64,000 bases of DNA from Heterostelium album PN500 (GCF_000004825.1 NW_008805086.1:62001-126000); one strand, 5' to 3'; numbered from the stretch's first letter, positions 1 to 12,158 are shown. Numbers and translations are program-made. Notes: generated by a model from the letters alone, not told the origin.

Positions 1-56
1 TATATACTTCTGCTACTTCTAACAACAACTACACTACAAACAACTTAAGTACTTAC

Positions 57-592
57 TTGGAGATGTTTAATTCGGGTGGTTCTGGTCTGACCATGAGATT
101 GAGTGGATCGAGGTTGGCCATGGCATGACCACGTACTTGGTATGCACGAATCAAGAGGAGAAGACGCATGCTCTCTGAAACTTGTTTGAGATTGGCAGAT
201 CCACCAGCGGTGGTGGAAGTGGCAGCAGTTGGTTGGGCGGCAGTTGGTGCGCTTGTCTGCAGAGTTGGTGGCGACATGTAGGCTTCGCCGGCTGGTGCGT
301 CAAAGTCGGCGGATTGGAAGAACGATGCCCATGACTTGTGGACGGACGATGGATCTTTCTTCCATGCGCTGTACATGTCCTCGACGTAGACGAGTGAGGT
401 ACCGTCGAGGAAGGTCTCAGAGAGCTCCTTACGCGACTTGGGTTGCTGTGAGAGTGGAGTACCTGGTGTTGCCGAGGCGAATGGACGAATCATTCCGATC
501 GCCGATCTCTGTGTTGTCGATGTCCACCGTTGACTCGATGCGACAGTCAAGTTTTTCATTGACTGTCTCAATGCTTGTTGTAATGATATCAT
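57..592 (-). CDS. ogdh: 2-oxoglutarate dehydrogenase E1 component, N-terminal exon (partial)
   Basis: This is the first exon of the thiamine-dependent E1 subunit of the mitochondrial 2-oxoglutarate dehydrogenase complex, which decarboxylates 2-oxoglutarate in the TCA cycle. The first ~45 residues are rich in S/T/R/Q and lack acidic residues, as in a mitochondrial targeting peptide. The family's N-terminal segment follows (FLDGTSLVYVEDMYSAWKKD, then VHKSWASFF). After a low-complexity Ala/Thr/Pro linker comes the E1 motif LIRAYQVRGHAMANLDPL. The exon ends in a good donor (GTAAGT, complement of 51-56), so the gene continues left beyond the window; about 178 of the ~1000 residues usual for the family are present. 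The start is the first ATG and directly precedes the presequence. It is divergent from the gene at 1875. Family assignment is firm; everything after the exon is unseen. Confidence 0.93.
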
Positions 593-1874
593 TCTTATAT
601 TATCCTATTGTTGTTGTTGTTGTTGCTATTATTATAATGATGATGATGATGATTTGACCTATCTTTTGACATTAAAGAAAGATAGAGAAAAAAAATGAAA
701 TGAAATGAAACAATAAAAAAAAAAAAAAAAGTTTTTTGTTTTTTTTTAAAAAGTTTTTTAAACTACTATTACTTTTCTTTTTTGTTTTTAAAAGTTTGAT
801 TTGTTTATATATATATATATATATAAATAAATATATAATATAAATAAGCTATAGTGATTTATAAATAATATATATATATATATGTTTATAGTGATATTAT
901 TATTAGTTTTTTTTTTTTTTTAGTTTTAATATTAAACAGATAACAGTTGATGATTTAATATTAAAAAAATAAAATAAAACTCAATATATTAATTAATTGA
1001 GAGTTTAGATACTATAATTATCTGTTTGTATTTGTAAACAAGGCTAGCAAAACCTATGATTATTGTAAAAAAAAAACAAAACAAAAATAAAAAATTAGAG
1101 TTCCTTTTATGAAAAAACAACTATGTTCATCATCAACACTGGGTTGTAATACAAAACAAAAAAAATGAAATTTAAAAAAAAAATTAGTTTTTTTAAAAAA
1201 AAAAAAAATACAATAATTAGTGTTTTTTTTCATCATTTTTATGTATAAATGGAAATGAATTTAAATTAATTTTGTTTTATTAATGGTTCAAGTCTGTATG
1301 ACGCACTTTAAATGTGTAATATGTCGTTTAATTTATTCTTGTTCGTTATTTCTTAATCGATGATTATTTCAAGATATATCTTGACAAATATGAATCAAAA
1401 AGTAAAACTAGTAGTAGTAGTAGTAGTAATCAAATAAAAATAAACAAACAAACAATTAGTCAACAACCTATTAGTTCAATCATATGATAACCATACTTTT
1501 TTTTTATTCATTCTTAACAATAATATGAATGCTATTTTATTTTTTTAGTGAAAATCTTTCCGAATTGAATTTATTGGGCAATTTAGGTTGAAAAGAAAAA
1601 TGAATCCGGATTCATTAATTGTTCCAATACAATTTCCAAGTTTCAAAAACAAAAATGAATGATCAACCAGATTCTTTTCAACAAAAAGTTTTGTTTAATT
1701 TTTGTTGATTTTTTTTTTTTTTTCGTTCGGTTTTTCAATTTAGTTTAGTTTTGAAAAAATTGAATAATAATAATTTTTGGGAATCAAATCAATCTTTTTT
1801 TTTAACAATTTAGTTAGTTGTTAGTTAGTTCTTTGTTAAAGTGAATCAATTCTATTAGACAAAGCAGCGCTGCT
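593..1874. other. intergenic region, shared divergent promoter
   Basis: About 1.3 kb between two genes transcribed away from each other. It holds only A/T-rich low-complexity sequence: an ATG/ATT triplet run near 638-655, A and T runs, TA repeats near 806-824 and 868-882, and a short AGT triplet run near 1410-1427. No coding exon, tRNA or other RNA gene was recognised. It presumably contains both promoters. Confidence 0.6.
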
Positions 1875-3285
1875 ATGAAGACACCAATCAAAGAAGTAAA
1901 GACTGATACCGAAAACAGAGATGGTAACAGTATCAGTCCCATTCTCAACTCGATGAAAAAGATGAGTCGTCGTCAAGATACATTGGATCTCAAAGCGATT
2001 CTAAAGTTACAGACACCAAAGAAAGCAACAAGAACACCAAAGAAGAAAGAACAACAGGAAGAGGCACAAGAAGGTGAAGCTGAACAACAAGTAGAGGCAG
2101 TTGAAACAGAGAGTGTTAGCGATGTTACATCTACACCGGTTGCAGATTACAATCAGAAGAAGAACAAGAACAATAGCTCTGTAAAATCACAACAAAACTA
2201 TCCTGTTACACCAAGTAACAAAGAGCAAGAGGATGACGATGACGATGACTATGTAAATGAAGAGGAAGAGTTAATGAATAGATATATTACCAAGTCGGAA
2301 CCACTCAAGTCTGGAGATCAAACACCGACAGCCGCTAAAAAGACACCAGCCAAAAAGACACCGGCAAAAAAGACACCAGCAGCATCAAAGAAACCAGACA
2401 CTCCATTCCCAATGAAAACTAAATCAAAGACTGCACCTGCTGCTTTCGATGATTTCAAAGTTCCATTCCCAAAGTCAAATAGTAATTTATTAGAGTCAAC
2501 ATTAACTTCTACTACTGCTGCTGCTATTGTAGAAGAATCATCAACAACATCAAATACAACAACAATAACTACACCAACACCATCATCACCAATTCAAAAA
2601 CTTACAGAAAGATTAGAAGAAATTGTAAAGGAGACTACACCAAAGAAATCGACTACAAACGAACAACAACAACAACAACAACAACAATCAGCATCAAAAT
2701 CAACTAAAACAAAGACACCCTCAAAAACACCATTAAAACAACAGCAAAAGAAAGTAGAGAAAGAAGTAGAAGTAGAAGAAGAAGAAGAAGAAGAAACAAA
2801 ACAATTATTACCATCAATGCCTGTTTTAACTGCTGAATTATTGAAACAAGCTCAATTACAAAGGTAAGAAATAATTCAATATAAATATCTGTTATGATAT
2901 ATAGTTTTATTAACTTGGATGTTTGTTTATAATCAAATAATATAGTAAGAGTATTGCAGAGGAGAAATTGAAAATAGAGGAAGAAAAGAAAAGAAAGGTT
3001 GAAGCATTGGAGGAAGCAGAGAGAAAAGAGAGAAGAAAGAAACAAAGAATGGAAAAGAGAAAGAAGGCTAATCCATCACATATTACTGCAGTTTCAATCA
3101 ATGACATCGATCAAATGGTATTCAACGCAAAGCAAGCACAAAAGAAACAACAACAAGAAGAGCTGGATGTAATCAACAAGGTTGCCTCTGAGAAGCTATC
3201 TAAACGTGCAAAGACCAGAAATAAAATCAATTCTTTTAGAGCCGGTGCAAGAGTACCATCGTCAGTATTAGCATATCAAAAATAA
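1875..3285 (+). CDS. lysine- and glutamine-rich coiled-coil protein, unknown function
   Basis: Two exons, 1875-2863 and 2946-3285, join in phase (GTAAGA donor, ATAG acceptor) to give about 442 residues. I do not recognise the family. The N-terminal part is charged and has TPKK/TPAKK repeats resembling histone H1 tails (around residues 155-170), an acidic EDDDDDDY stretch and a Q run near residues 257-265. A run of E follows near 300. The second exon encodes a strongly charged alpha-helical segment (IEEEKKRKVEALEEAERKE) and then a more ordinary C-terminal tail ending in LAYQK, which may be the conserved part. A nuclear, nucleic-acid-associated role is plausible from composition alone. The gene is real on the evidence of the long frame, the clean intron and the conserved-looking C terminus. 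Confidence 0.75.
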
Positions 3286-3426
3286 ACCAAATCAATAAAT
3301 AAATAAATATATATATAATAAAGCAAATAATTAATTATCATTTGAGAACACTTTACATTTTTGTTTTTGTATTAATATTAATTTAATTTTGATTATTTGT
3401 TTGTGATTGTTGATAATTATAATTAA

Positions 3427-4592
3427 TTAATTAAGATGTTTAGAATGGAATACAATATGATCTTCAATAAAGGTTTGAATGAACCAATAGTTGTGTGGAT
3501 AGCCTTCACGATGATTGAATGTAAGGTTGATGTTGGCGCTGTTTGATTTGCATGCGTCAATCAATTGATCTGGATATAGTTTGTATAGGAAATCATCGGC
3601 AGTACCTTGATCAACGAGAATATCGAGTTGTGGTCCTTGATAGGACTTGGCCAACACCGAAGCATTGTACACATCCCACTTGGTCTTGTCGCCACCCAAA
3701 TAGTGTGTCAGAGCATTCTCTCCGAACGTAACTGGATTGCAAATCGGTGCGAACGCCGAAACCGATCTATATTTCGATGGATTCTTGAATGCACTTATCA
3801 AAGCACCGTGTCCTCCCATACTATTTATTGTTTTGTTTTGTTTTGTTTATTTATAACAAATTGGAATGGTTGGCGGATTCATCATCAAGTAGCAGATATT
3901 TAAGATTATTAATTATTTGAAATACATTAATGTAGAGTCAAATTGTAGTCAAGTTACTTACCTATGTCCAAAGATAGATTGTTTGTCTTTAATGATGTTG
4001 AATGAAGTTGAAACCAGATCATAGAGTTCACTGGTGATATAAGTATACATGTTGTAGTTGTTTGACCATGGTTCGTTGGTAGCGTCGACGTAGAAACCAG
4101 CACCCAATCCGAGTGTCCAGTCAGCCTGTTCACCCTCGATTCCAGCACCACGTGGACTGGTATCTGGACATACCAACATGATACCCTCACGCGATGCAAA
4201 TTGCAAAGCACATGACTTTGTAATGAAATTTTCATCTGTACAGGTAATACCACTCAAGAACCACAATACCTAAAACAACAACAACAACAATAACATAATA
4301 ATAATAATAACAATATTATTAACATTTTATATTAACCAAATGATTCAGTTGTTAACAATATTAATATATACTTACAGGTACTGCATTCTTACTGATAGTG
4401 GCGGGTAAATATACATGAAATTTCATTTCACAATTGTTACATTTCGATTGATGACTATTTGTTTTTATAGTATTTTGTCAATGTTATTAATTCTTTTTAA
4501 ATGATTTCTCTATAAAACATGTTATTTACTTACGAATATCTTTTAACTTCACCATTGTAACATTTTGAAGTTGATAATAATTGTAATGACAT
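3427..4592 (-). CDS. ESD: S-formylglutathione hydrolase (esterase D family)
   Basis: Hydrolyses S-formylglutathione to glutathione and formate, the second step of glutathione-dependent formaldehyde detoxification, in the cytosol. Four exons, complement of 4534-4592, 4376-4454, 3962-4269 and 3427-3820, give 279 residues, close to the ~280 usual for the family. All three junctions are phase-consistent GT-AG. The nucleophile motif [10 protein letters not shown] has Ser at residue 149. The acid lies in the [11 protein letters not shown] region and the histidine in GYPHNYWF; the oxyanion-side motif is [13 protein letters not shown]. The first two exons are too short to be found by open-frame search, but they supply the conserved N terminus ([16 protein letters not shown], then MKFHVYLP). 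The last intron splits the catalytic Ser codon as AG|T. It is divergent from aspartate-semialdehyde dehydrogenase, about 200 bp away. Confidence 0.95.
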
Positions 4593-4789
4593 TATTTCTT
4601 ATACAACAAGATTGTTTGATTCAAATAAAAACAATGATTAAAAAAAAGTCAAATCAGATGACCAAAAAAACCCTTTTTTAGCAAATTTTGATGTGATGGG
4701 TTGGTGTGAAAAATGATTAAATAAAAATAAATTCATCCGATGAAAAAAAATTTAGTTTAAATCAATTAAGATATAATAATTTGTAAACA

Positions 4790-5963
4790 ATGAATAATAA
4801 TAGAATTATAAATGTTGGTGTATTAGGTGCAACTGGCGCTGTTGGTCAGAGATTCATTCAATTGTTGGAGAAACATCAGTGGTTTCGAGTTGTAGCTGTC
4901 GGAGCATCATCGAACTCCGTTGGAAAGCTCTATAGAGATGCTGTTCATTGGTTGTTGCCAACAGATATCCCTGTGGAAATCGGACAGTTGAAAGTTGTCG
5001 GATGTGATGATCCCTCGCATCAAGCCTTTGCGAGTTGTCAGATTGTATTTTCAGCACTCGATTCCAATGTAGCCACTGAGATCGAAGAGAAATTCAGAGT
5101 AGCCGGTAAAGCGGTCTTTAGTAATTCAAAGAATCATAGATACGACAGTGATGTACCGATTATGGTTTGTTCGGTAAATCCCGAACACAGCGAAGTCATT
5201 CTCAAGCAAAAGGCATATCAGCAAAACAAAGGATTCATCATTACCAACCCGAATTGTTCTACCACAGGAATAGTAGTTGCACTCAAACCAATAGCGAATC
5301 AATTCGGTCTACATGAAGTTGTAGCATTTACAATGCAATCTATATCTGGTGCTGGATATCCAGGTGTACCATCATTAGACATAAGTAAGTATAATAATAA
5401 TTAATTGTTACATTTGATTTTAATATAGTATTTTCTACTTCTTTATAGTTGGAAATGTTGTACCATTTATCGGTGAGGAAGAAGAAAAGATTGAGATTGA
5501 AACCAAAAAGATTCTAGGTGGATTGGATTGCAATAATGTTAAGAGTGAATATTTCAGTAATTATCCAGTTATGGTTAGTGCACATACCAATAGAGTTCCA
5601 GTTGTAGAGGGACATACCATTTGTTTATCGATAAAACTGAAGCAATCAGCTACTATTCAACAGGTGAAAGATTGTCTGGAGAATTACTATCCAAAGGAAT
5701 TGCAATCACTTCAATTGCCTACTTTCAATGGAAATCCTATTGTTGTGCTGGAGCAAAACAATAGACCACAACCCAAATTGGATGTCAACAAAGGCAATGG
5801 ATTGAAAGTTTCGGTAGGAAGAATAAGAGATGGATCTACATCACCTGGTGAATCGTCATTTGACCTCAGAATGACATTATTGGTACATAATACAGTATTG
5901 GGTGCTGCTGGTTCATCAATTCAAAATGCTGAATATTGTATTGCCAAAGGTTATATTCAATAG
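4790..5963 (+). CDS. asd: aspartate-semialdehyde dehydrogenase
   Basis: Reduces aspartyl phosphate to aspartate semialdehyde with NADPH, the branch point toward homoserine, threonine, methionine and (where present) diaminopimelate. Exons 4790-5384 and 5449-5963 join through an A|TT isoleucine codon to give 369 residues, matching the fungal/archaeal type (~360). The N terminus has the Rossmann nucleotide-binding loop VGVLGATGAVGQRF. The active-site cysteine is residue 156 in ITNPNCSTTG. The second exon carries the substrate-binding and catalytic-histidine region around HTNRVPVVEGHT. The C terminus has the dimer-type segment GRIRDGSTSPGESSFDLRM. No signal or targeting peptide is apparent, so a cytosolic enzyme is expected. 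Assignment is firm. Confidence 0.95.
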
Positions 5964-6051
5964 TAATAATCAAATCAATTATTACAATAACAAACAATAA
6001 ATAAAAAGATAAAATTATGTAAATAAATTCATTATTATTACTTTTTTTTTA

Positions 6052-9000
6052 TTACTTTTTAATTTTGTTGATGGATTGGTTGATTGCCGGTACCAATGCA
6101 GAGGAGACAGCAAACAGTAGGAGTTGCAATATGATAAAGGCATTGGAGATGGCATAATGAGAGATACTGATACCTATTTCCAACCAACTACCGGTGTCTT
6201 TGACCAAAAAGAAAAAGTTTATATTCATAATATCGGTGAGTGCAATGACAACAAGGAAACTTGCTGGTCTTGGAATATTCAAGCAGTTGTTCAGCAGTGA
6301 GAATGACAGTGCAACGATCAACAATGGAATGAAGATCTTTATCAACAAGAGGAAGCCCATAAGGAATGGGTTGAAAATGGTGGTGAATCTGTAAGTGGCA
6401 GAAAGATCAAAACTACTGATACTTGCAATATTACCAACACCAAAGAATCCAATATAACAAAAGAATATCTAAATAATAATAATAATTAATAATTGAATAA
6501 AAACTATTGAAAAAAAGATAAAATTGATAAGCCTACATAAATAATTGCTCTCTTAATATCATTTTGGGTAATGTTATCGGATGCTTTATCACTATCCAAA
6601 GTAAACTCGGTATACATCCAAATCGATAATGTTACAATGAAAATAGCATAGAATAAAATTTCATAACTAAAAAATAAAGACATGTGAAAAAGTATTGGTT
6701 AGTTTGATCAATATTGAATGATTAATTTTGGGTGATAATATGACATACGAAACACCAAATAGTACAAATGGTATGGCCAATGTTAGACAAAGATATACCC
6801 AATGATCAAAATAGTGTTTTCCTTTGAGTAAAGTAACTACAACAATACTGGAAATAGATAGTCCCCAAGCTGCAATTTGATTGAAATAAGGCAAACCAAT
6901 CTTTCTTTCCAACGATTTGTCAGTGGAGTAAACAATCCAAGTTGCAAATGCAACGGTTGCAATCAAAGCATAGACAATCTTTTTATGTGTTGAACTTCCC
7001 TTATTATTAGGTGAACTGAAATATAAACTTGATAATCCAATACCTGAAGTTAAAACACCACCAAGGCATCTAAAAAAAACATAATTTTTTGATATTAGTT
7101 AGTTATTTATCTATTGGTAGTTAGAATATCATGTTGATTTGTATGAATATTTACACTAAAAGATTATCATTTCCATAATCAACTGGCAGCATTGGGAAAA
7201 CAGACATTGCAAGACATGCAATGATCCAATAGCTACGAAGTTGAGCTGTGATATTAAAGGTGAATGTTGAAATACCCAACACGATGAACAAGATGCTAAG
7301 GATTCTTCTATCGAAATAGGAGACGACCAACAACTCCATGATCAATACAGCGGTGGTAGCCAAGATGATAAAGTTTTTGACGATACCAGACTTGCTGATA
7401 TCCTGTGAACCTGTGATGTGCGATGACTTTGCAACATACGATCTCATAAACATATAGAGTGGCATAGCGTTCGATGGGATTGTCTTTCCCCAGAAGAAAA
7501 TAACAAAAGTACAATAAATATAATAGAGAATAGGTGATTCATTTACCAATAGATATCCATACAGTCCTATTGATAGTACAATCAATATATAATTAGAAAT
7601 TTTATCCTGAAAAAAAAAAAGCAAAGTTGGTTAATATTTGCAATGAAAACTCTCTTTTGTATAGATATAATATTTACAATCGATGGTATCTTTTGTTTAA
7701 TTAACTCTCTATCCAATCTCGATCCAATAATAGTATAGTTATTCATGACATAGAGTGAGAGTGTGATAATCCATCCAAAGTAACCGAGTGTAATCATTGC
7801 CATGAGGAAAGGACGGTCGTATGTTTGGAAGTAATTCAAACCTTGGAGACACAGCTCGATGAACGCAATACATAATACCTGTGTTTCTTCGTGGTGTCCA
7901 TTATCGAGATTCCACTTGATCGAATCCAGCATCTGCTGTGCATTGTTCAACTTGGTGAACGGTGAGAAAATCAAACTGTTTTGCTTCTTGGTGTCTGACT
8001 TCAACTTGAACATCTCCCAGATCTGAAGAGTGTTGGCGTAGAGTGCATACGATGTATATTGCTGGTCGGTTCCAAGATAGTCGGTTGGCAATACACCGAC
8101 CGAGTTCAACGGACATGGAACACCGATCAACGAGGTCATCAGTGGTGCAATGTCAGCCTGGCTGACATCGGAACGCATCAGGTGACTCAACTTCCAGTTG
8201 GCCGGAGTGGTTGCGTCGACCGGCAAAGATTCACGTGCTTTTCCACGGAGTTTAGTGATTTTCTCCATTTGGAACTCGTAGCTCAGTGGACCACGAACAC
8301 CGGCTCCCCACGCTACCAGCGGAGTCTCGGTGTTGGCACGCTCACCGTCACCGTGACTTCCACGATTCGACATTCCGTGGTCACTGGTAAAGATGAATGC
8401 AGTCTTGCCGTCGTCTCCGTAGAACTCCTCGATCTTCTTTGTTATCTTGGCAATGCCACGATCGACCAACTTAATATTATCGTAATACTCCTTTGAGTTT
8501 GGACGATAGGCATGTCCATTCGTATCCAAACCAAGCAGATGCAAGAATATAACGATCTTGTCGGATCTCAACTTCTTCTCTAGCGCGACATCACCGCCAA
8601 CACTTGCATTTCTCAGGAGATCTTCAATCTTTTCAAACACCCAGGTGTCAAGCTGCGATGCATCACCACCGAAATCCTCTGCTTCGGGTGGGTAGCTCTC
8701 TGTGTGCATATGTGGCACCTTCTCTGAGAACATCGGCATGATGTCGGGACTGCCATATCCCCAGGAGTGAGTGGATTGGTTGAAGAGATGGTCGAAATCG
8801 ACAGGGTTTGACTTCCAGCCTTTGGTGACTGCCGACACGTCCTCGTAGAAGCCGGCTATCATCGCGACATGTCCGGGACGTGTCTCTGTTGGGACACGCG
8901 TGTGACTCACACCCCAGCTACCGGTCTTCTCGATGATGTCACGCATAAAGGGTGCGCGACTATTGCCAGTCTGCTCTTCGATCTCAAAGAACTTGTCGGC

Positions 9001-9297
9001 ACGAAGACCGTCCGCCACGAACAGAACCAAACGTTTTGCCGGTGGCGAAACAATCGTGTCGTCCGGACGGTGTGGAGTCATACCGTGGACGAGCGGCGAA
9101 CGGAAATAAATATCAAAGATACTTAGTGTGAACACCGCATGAAAAACGATACCAAACACCACAATGAACATGATCTTTGAATTGAATTTTCGTTTCATCT
9201 CCAAGTGATGTTGATGGTTGTTGCTGTCAGCATTGTTACCGCCGCCGCTTCCACCACTACCTATCGAAACTATATTAGATGAAAAAATATGATACAT
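6052..9297 (-). CDS. PIGN: GPI ethanolamine phosphate transferase 1 (PIG-N/Mcd4)
   Basis: Adds ethanolamine phosphate to the first mannose of GPI anchor precursors in the ER lumen. Five exons on the complement, 7678-9297, 7155-7606, 6749-7069, 6537-6666 and 6052-6468, are all in phase and give about 979 residues (human ~930). After one membrane anchor (around residues 40-60) comes an alkaline-phosphatase-like lumenal domain. It shows RLVLFVADGLRADKFFE, TETRPGHVAM and FIFTSDHGMSNRGSHGDG, the metal and nucleophile motifs. The remaining ~450 residues are a multi-span PigN domain with GFFGVGNIASISSF. The first ~35 residues (Gly/Asn/His-rich) precede a second Met (MKRKF). The segment before position 9265 ends in a pyrimidine-rich CTAATATAG, so a hidden intron with a different first exon is possible. 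The exact start is therefore uncertain. Confidence 0.93.
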
Positions 9298-9803
9298 ATT
9301 TAGAATATATAAATAACAAATAAATATAAATCAAATTTTAACTAAACTAATACATCTAAATAATTAATTATCTAACTACTAAATTAAATAAATAGATTAG
9401 ATATATTATCCAATTATTTTTTTGTTAAATTTTTTTTTTTTAAATTTCAAACATTTGTCGTACTGTGAATGAAGTTCTTAAGCAGTTTTTAAAAAATTCT
9501 ATTCCGTTAAGTGTGTTTCGAAAAAAATTTTGAAAATTTTGAAAATTTTGAAAAAACTTGAAAATAATTACTCAATCTAATTGTCAAATTTTGATTAATA
9601 TAGATTGTTTTGTATTGTTGTTTTGTTAATGTTTTGTTGTTGTTTTGTTGTTGTTTTGTATTAATAATAATAATAAAATTAAAAATACATTCATTATAGT
9701 AATAGCAGCAATCAATATAAAACAATATAATATAAATAATAATAAAAAAACAACACATTCTTTTTTTTTGTGTTGAAAATAATATAGATTTTTTAAAAAA
9801 AGT
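9298..9803. other. intergenic region between divergent PIGN and CDC5L
   Basis: A/T-rich spacer. It contains three tandem copies of GAAAATTTT near 9531-9552 and a GTT/TTG-rich stretch near 9605-9660. The long antisense frame here (9507-9758) is N/Q/I/F low complexity and looks non-coding. It presumably holds both promoters. Confidence 0.5.
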
Positions 9804-12158
9804 ATGAAAAGTACAATAAAAGGAGGTGTTTGGAAGAATACAGAAGATGAAATATTAAAGGTAGCCGTTATGAAGTATGGAAAGAATCAATGGGCAAGAA
9901 TTTCATCTTTGTTGGTCAGAAAGTCACCTGCTCAGTGTAAGGCACGTTGGTACGAATGGTTAGATCCATCCATAAAGAAGACAGAGTGGAGCAAGGAGGA
10001 GGAAGAGAAGTTGCTGCATTTGGCAAAGATCTTTCCGGCGCAATGGAAGACGATTGCACCGTTGGTAGGACGTACAGCATCACAGTGTCTCGAACACTAC
10101 AATCGTTTGCTTGACCAGGTGCAAGCGCGTAACGATGCCGCCAACCCAGATGCAAGTGGTGCAGCTGCTGGCGACGATCCGCGCCGTCTTCGCGTGGGCG
10201 AAGTCGAGGCGAATCCAGAGACAAAGCCGGCCAAGCCCGATCCAATCGATATGGATGAAGACGAGAAGGAAACATTGTCAGAGGCGAAAGCACGTCTATC
10301 AAACACACAAGGAAAGAAGGAGAAGCGTAAGTTCCGTGAGAAGCAGCTGGAGGAAGCGCGTCGACTGGCGCATCTCCAGAAGAAGCGTGAACTAAAGGCA
10401 GCGGGAATCATTGTGCACGACAAGAAGAAGGCAAAGGAGAAGCGTTTCGATTACTCCCAGGAGATTCCATTCTATCGTAAACCGATGGCCGGTTTCTATG
10501 ATACCGCTGAGGAGCAGAAACAAGCTCCCGACAAGGACAAACAGTTTATCAATCAGCGACTCGATAAGATTGACGGAGAGTCGCGTGCTGCCGAGTTGGA
10601 GCGCGCCAACAAGCTGGAGGAACTCAAGAAGAAGAAGCGTGAGATGACCAACTTGCCCGATGCAATCAAACAGATCAACAAGATGAACGATCCAGAGATG
10701 ACCAGAAAGCGAAACAAGTTGGTGTTGCCAGAGCCACAGCTGACCGACGACGATCTCCAGGAGATTGCAGAGTTTGAGAAACAGAGCAAGTCATACAGCG
10801 CAGCAAGTGGCGATGGTAGTGGTGGCGAGCTGACGGCAACAACAGCGCTGGTTGGCGGCTTGATGCGTCCGCCAACCGAAGTACCACAGTCGCGACTCAA
10901 CATGGTGGCGCGAACACCAATGCGCGAGGATGTCGTTATGATGGAAGCACAGAATCTGCTGGCGATGACAACTGCACAGACACCGCTCAAAGGTGGTGCC
11001 AATCCCGTATTGAATCCCTCGGATTTCAGTGGCGTCACTCCCAAGCCACAAAACATGGCATCACGCACTCCCCTCAGAACACCCAATCCTCTCGCACAAG
11101 GAATGACACCAAGACAACAGAAACAACAAAACAATGAAGATGCAATGGCAACTAAACACTCGATTGCCAATGGTCTGAAGAATCTGCCTGCACCGGTCAA
11201 CAAATTCCAGATAAGTCTGCCCGATGAACCGACACTCGAGGAGATCGACGAAGATGGACAACAAATATTGGATCAATCGGAACAAGAAATTAGAGAACAA
11301 CAAGAGTTGAAACATAAAGAGCAGTTCCGTCTTAGAAATAGATCACTTCCATTGAAAAAGTCATTGCCACGCGCCACCACACTGCCGACACAAACCGCCG
11401 GACTAGCCATTATTGGAAAAGCGGAAGAAGAACAACAACAACAATTATTACAAAAAGAAATAGACAATTTAATATTGAATGAAATGTGTGGAATTATTAA
11501 ACATGACGATAAGTGCTACCCTTTGGAAGGCGGCACCAACGACGACAACGACTATGAATACTTTAGCGAGAAGGAATTGAAAGAGGCACAGAAACTACTG
11601 GTAACGGAATTGAACGTGGTCAAACAGGAGCAACAGGAACAGTTGGATGAGAAAGAGTTGATTGATAAATTTGTAAATATTTGGACGAGTGTTAGAGACG
11701 ATTATGTTTATCAATCGAACCAGTTTGTGGAGCGAGCCAGCCTCTCCACCGAGCAAAAGATCGGTTCACTCAAGCAGGAATACGATGCCATTGTCAACGC
11801 GATGAAGACGAGCGCCAAGAAAGCACAGCTCATCGAGAAGAAAATGACCACCGAGTTGACTAGCTACCAAGCATCACTCGCCAAAGTCCTGAAACAAATC
11901 GATGAGATCTCGCAGCAAATCGAACAGTCCAGTATCGAGCTATCATGTTTCCAACAACTCCGAATCATTGAACAACGTGCCATTGAAAGTCGTGTCAAAT
12001 TCGTCCAAAACCAAGTGTACGATCAGTGTGATCGTGAAAATAGGAATCAAATGAAATATTCAAAACTTATCAATGAAAGAAATACATTATTATCACAGCA
12101 ACAACAACAAAATGGAAATAACAATAATAACAATAATAATAATAATCATCCAAAATAA
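9804..12158 (+). CDS. cdc5l: CDC5-like pre-mRNA splicing factor (CDC5L/Cef1)
   Basis: Core subunit of the Prp19/CDC5L (NineTeen) complex, needed for spliceosome activation and catalysis in the nucleus. A single uninterrupted frame of 784 residues, close to the family's ~800. Two Myb repeats occupy residues 5-105 (KGGVWKNTEDEILKVAV, then WSKEEEEKLLHLAKIFP and GRTASQCLEHYNRLL). The conserved basic segment follows around residues 170-220 (KARLSNTQGKKEKRK, DYSQEIPFYRKPMAGFYDT). The middle carries TP-rich motifs typical of the family (ARTPMRED, SRTPLRTPNPLAQGMTPR). The C-terminal half is the coiled-coil region that binds PRL1/Prp19. The end is an N run and short Q run usual for dictyostelids. The start is the ATG directly before KGGVWKN. 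Assignment is firm. Confidence 0.97.
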   Translation: MKSTIKGGVWKNTEDEILKVAVMKYGKNQWARISSLLVRKSPAQCKARWYEWLDPSIKKTEWSKEEEEKLLHLAKIFPAQWKTIAPLVGRTASQCLEHYNRLLDQVQARNDAANPDASGAAAGDDPRRLRVGEVEANPETKPAKPDPIDMDEDEKETLSEAKARLSNTQGKKEKRKFREKQLEEARRLAHLQKKRELKAAGIIVHDKKKAKEKRFDYSQEIPFYRKPMAGFYDTAEEQKQAPDKDKQFINQRLDKIDGESRAAELERANKLEELKKKKREMTNLPDAIKQINKMNDPEMTRKRNKLVLPEPQLTDDDLQEIAEFEKQSKSYSAASGDGSGGELTATTALVGGLMRPPTEVPQSRLNMVARTPMREDVVMMEAQNLLAMTTAQTPLKGGANPVLNPSDFSGVTPKPQNMASRTPLRTPNPLAQGMTPRQQKQQNNEDAMATKHSIANGLKNLPAPVNKFQISLPDEPTLEEIDEDGQQILDQSEQEIREQQELKHKEQFRLRNRSLPLKKSLPRATTLPTQTAGLAIIGKAEEEQQQQLLQKEIDNLILNEMCGIIKHDDKCYPLEGGTNDDNDYEYFSEKELKEAQKLLVTELNVVKQEQQEQLDEKELIDKFVNIWTSVRDDYVYQSNQFVERASLSTEQKIGSLKQEYDAIVNAMKTSAKKAQLIEKKMTTELTSYQASLAKVLKQIDEISQQIEQSSIELSCFQQLRIIEQRAIESRVKFVQNQVYDQCDRENRNQMKYSKLINERNTLLSQQQQQNGNNNNNNNNNNHPK

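Noticed and set aside
2704-3107. Two F/L-rich antisense frames at the 3' part of the lysine-rich gene
   Set aside because: They are complements of AAG/GAA-rich coding sequence and overlap its intron and second exon.
8059-9126. Sense-strand frames opposite PIG-N
   Set aside because: PIG-N motifs on the other strand explain the open frames; the shadows have no family features.
10097-11467. Several antisense frames of 64-216 codons inside CDC5L
   Set aside because: The sense frame has clear Myb repeats and family motifs; the antisense frames are its G+C-rich shadows with Ser/Arg/Cys-rich nonsense composition.
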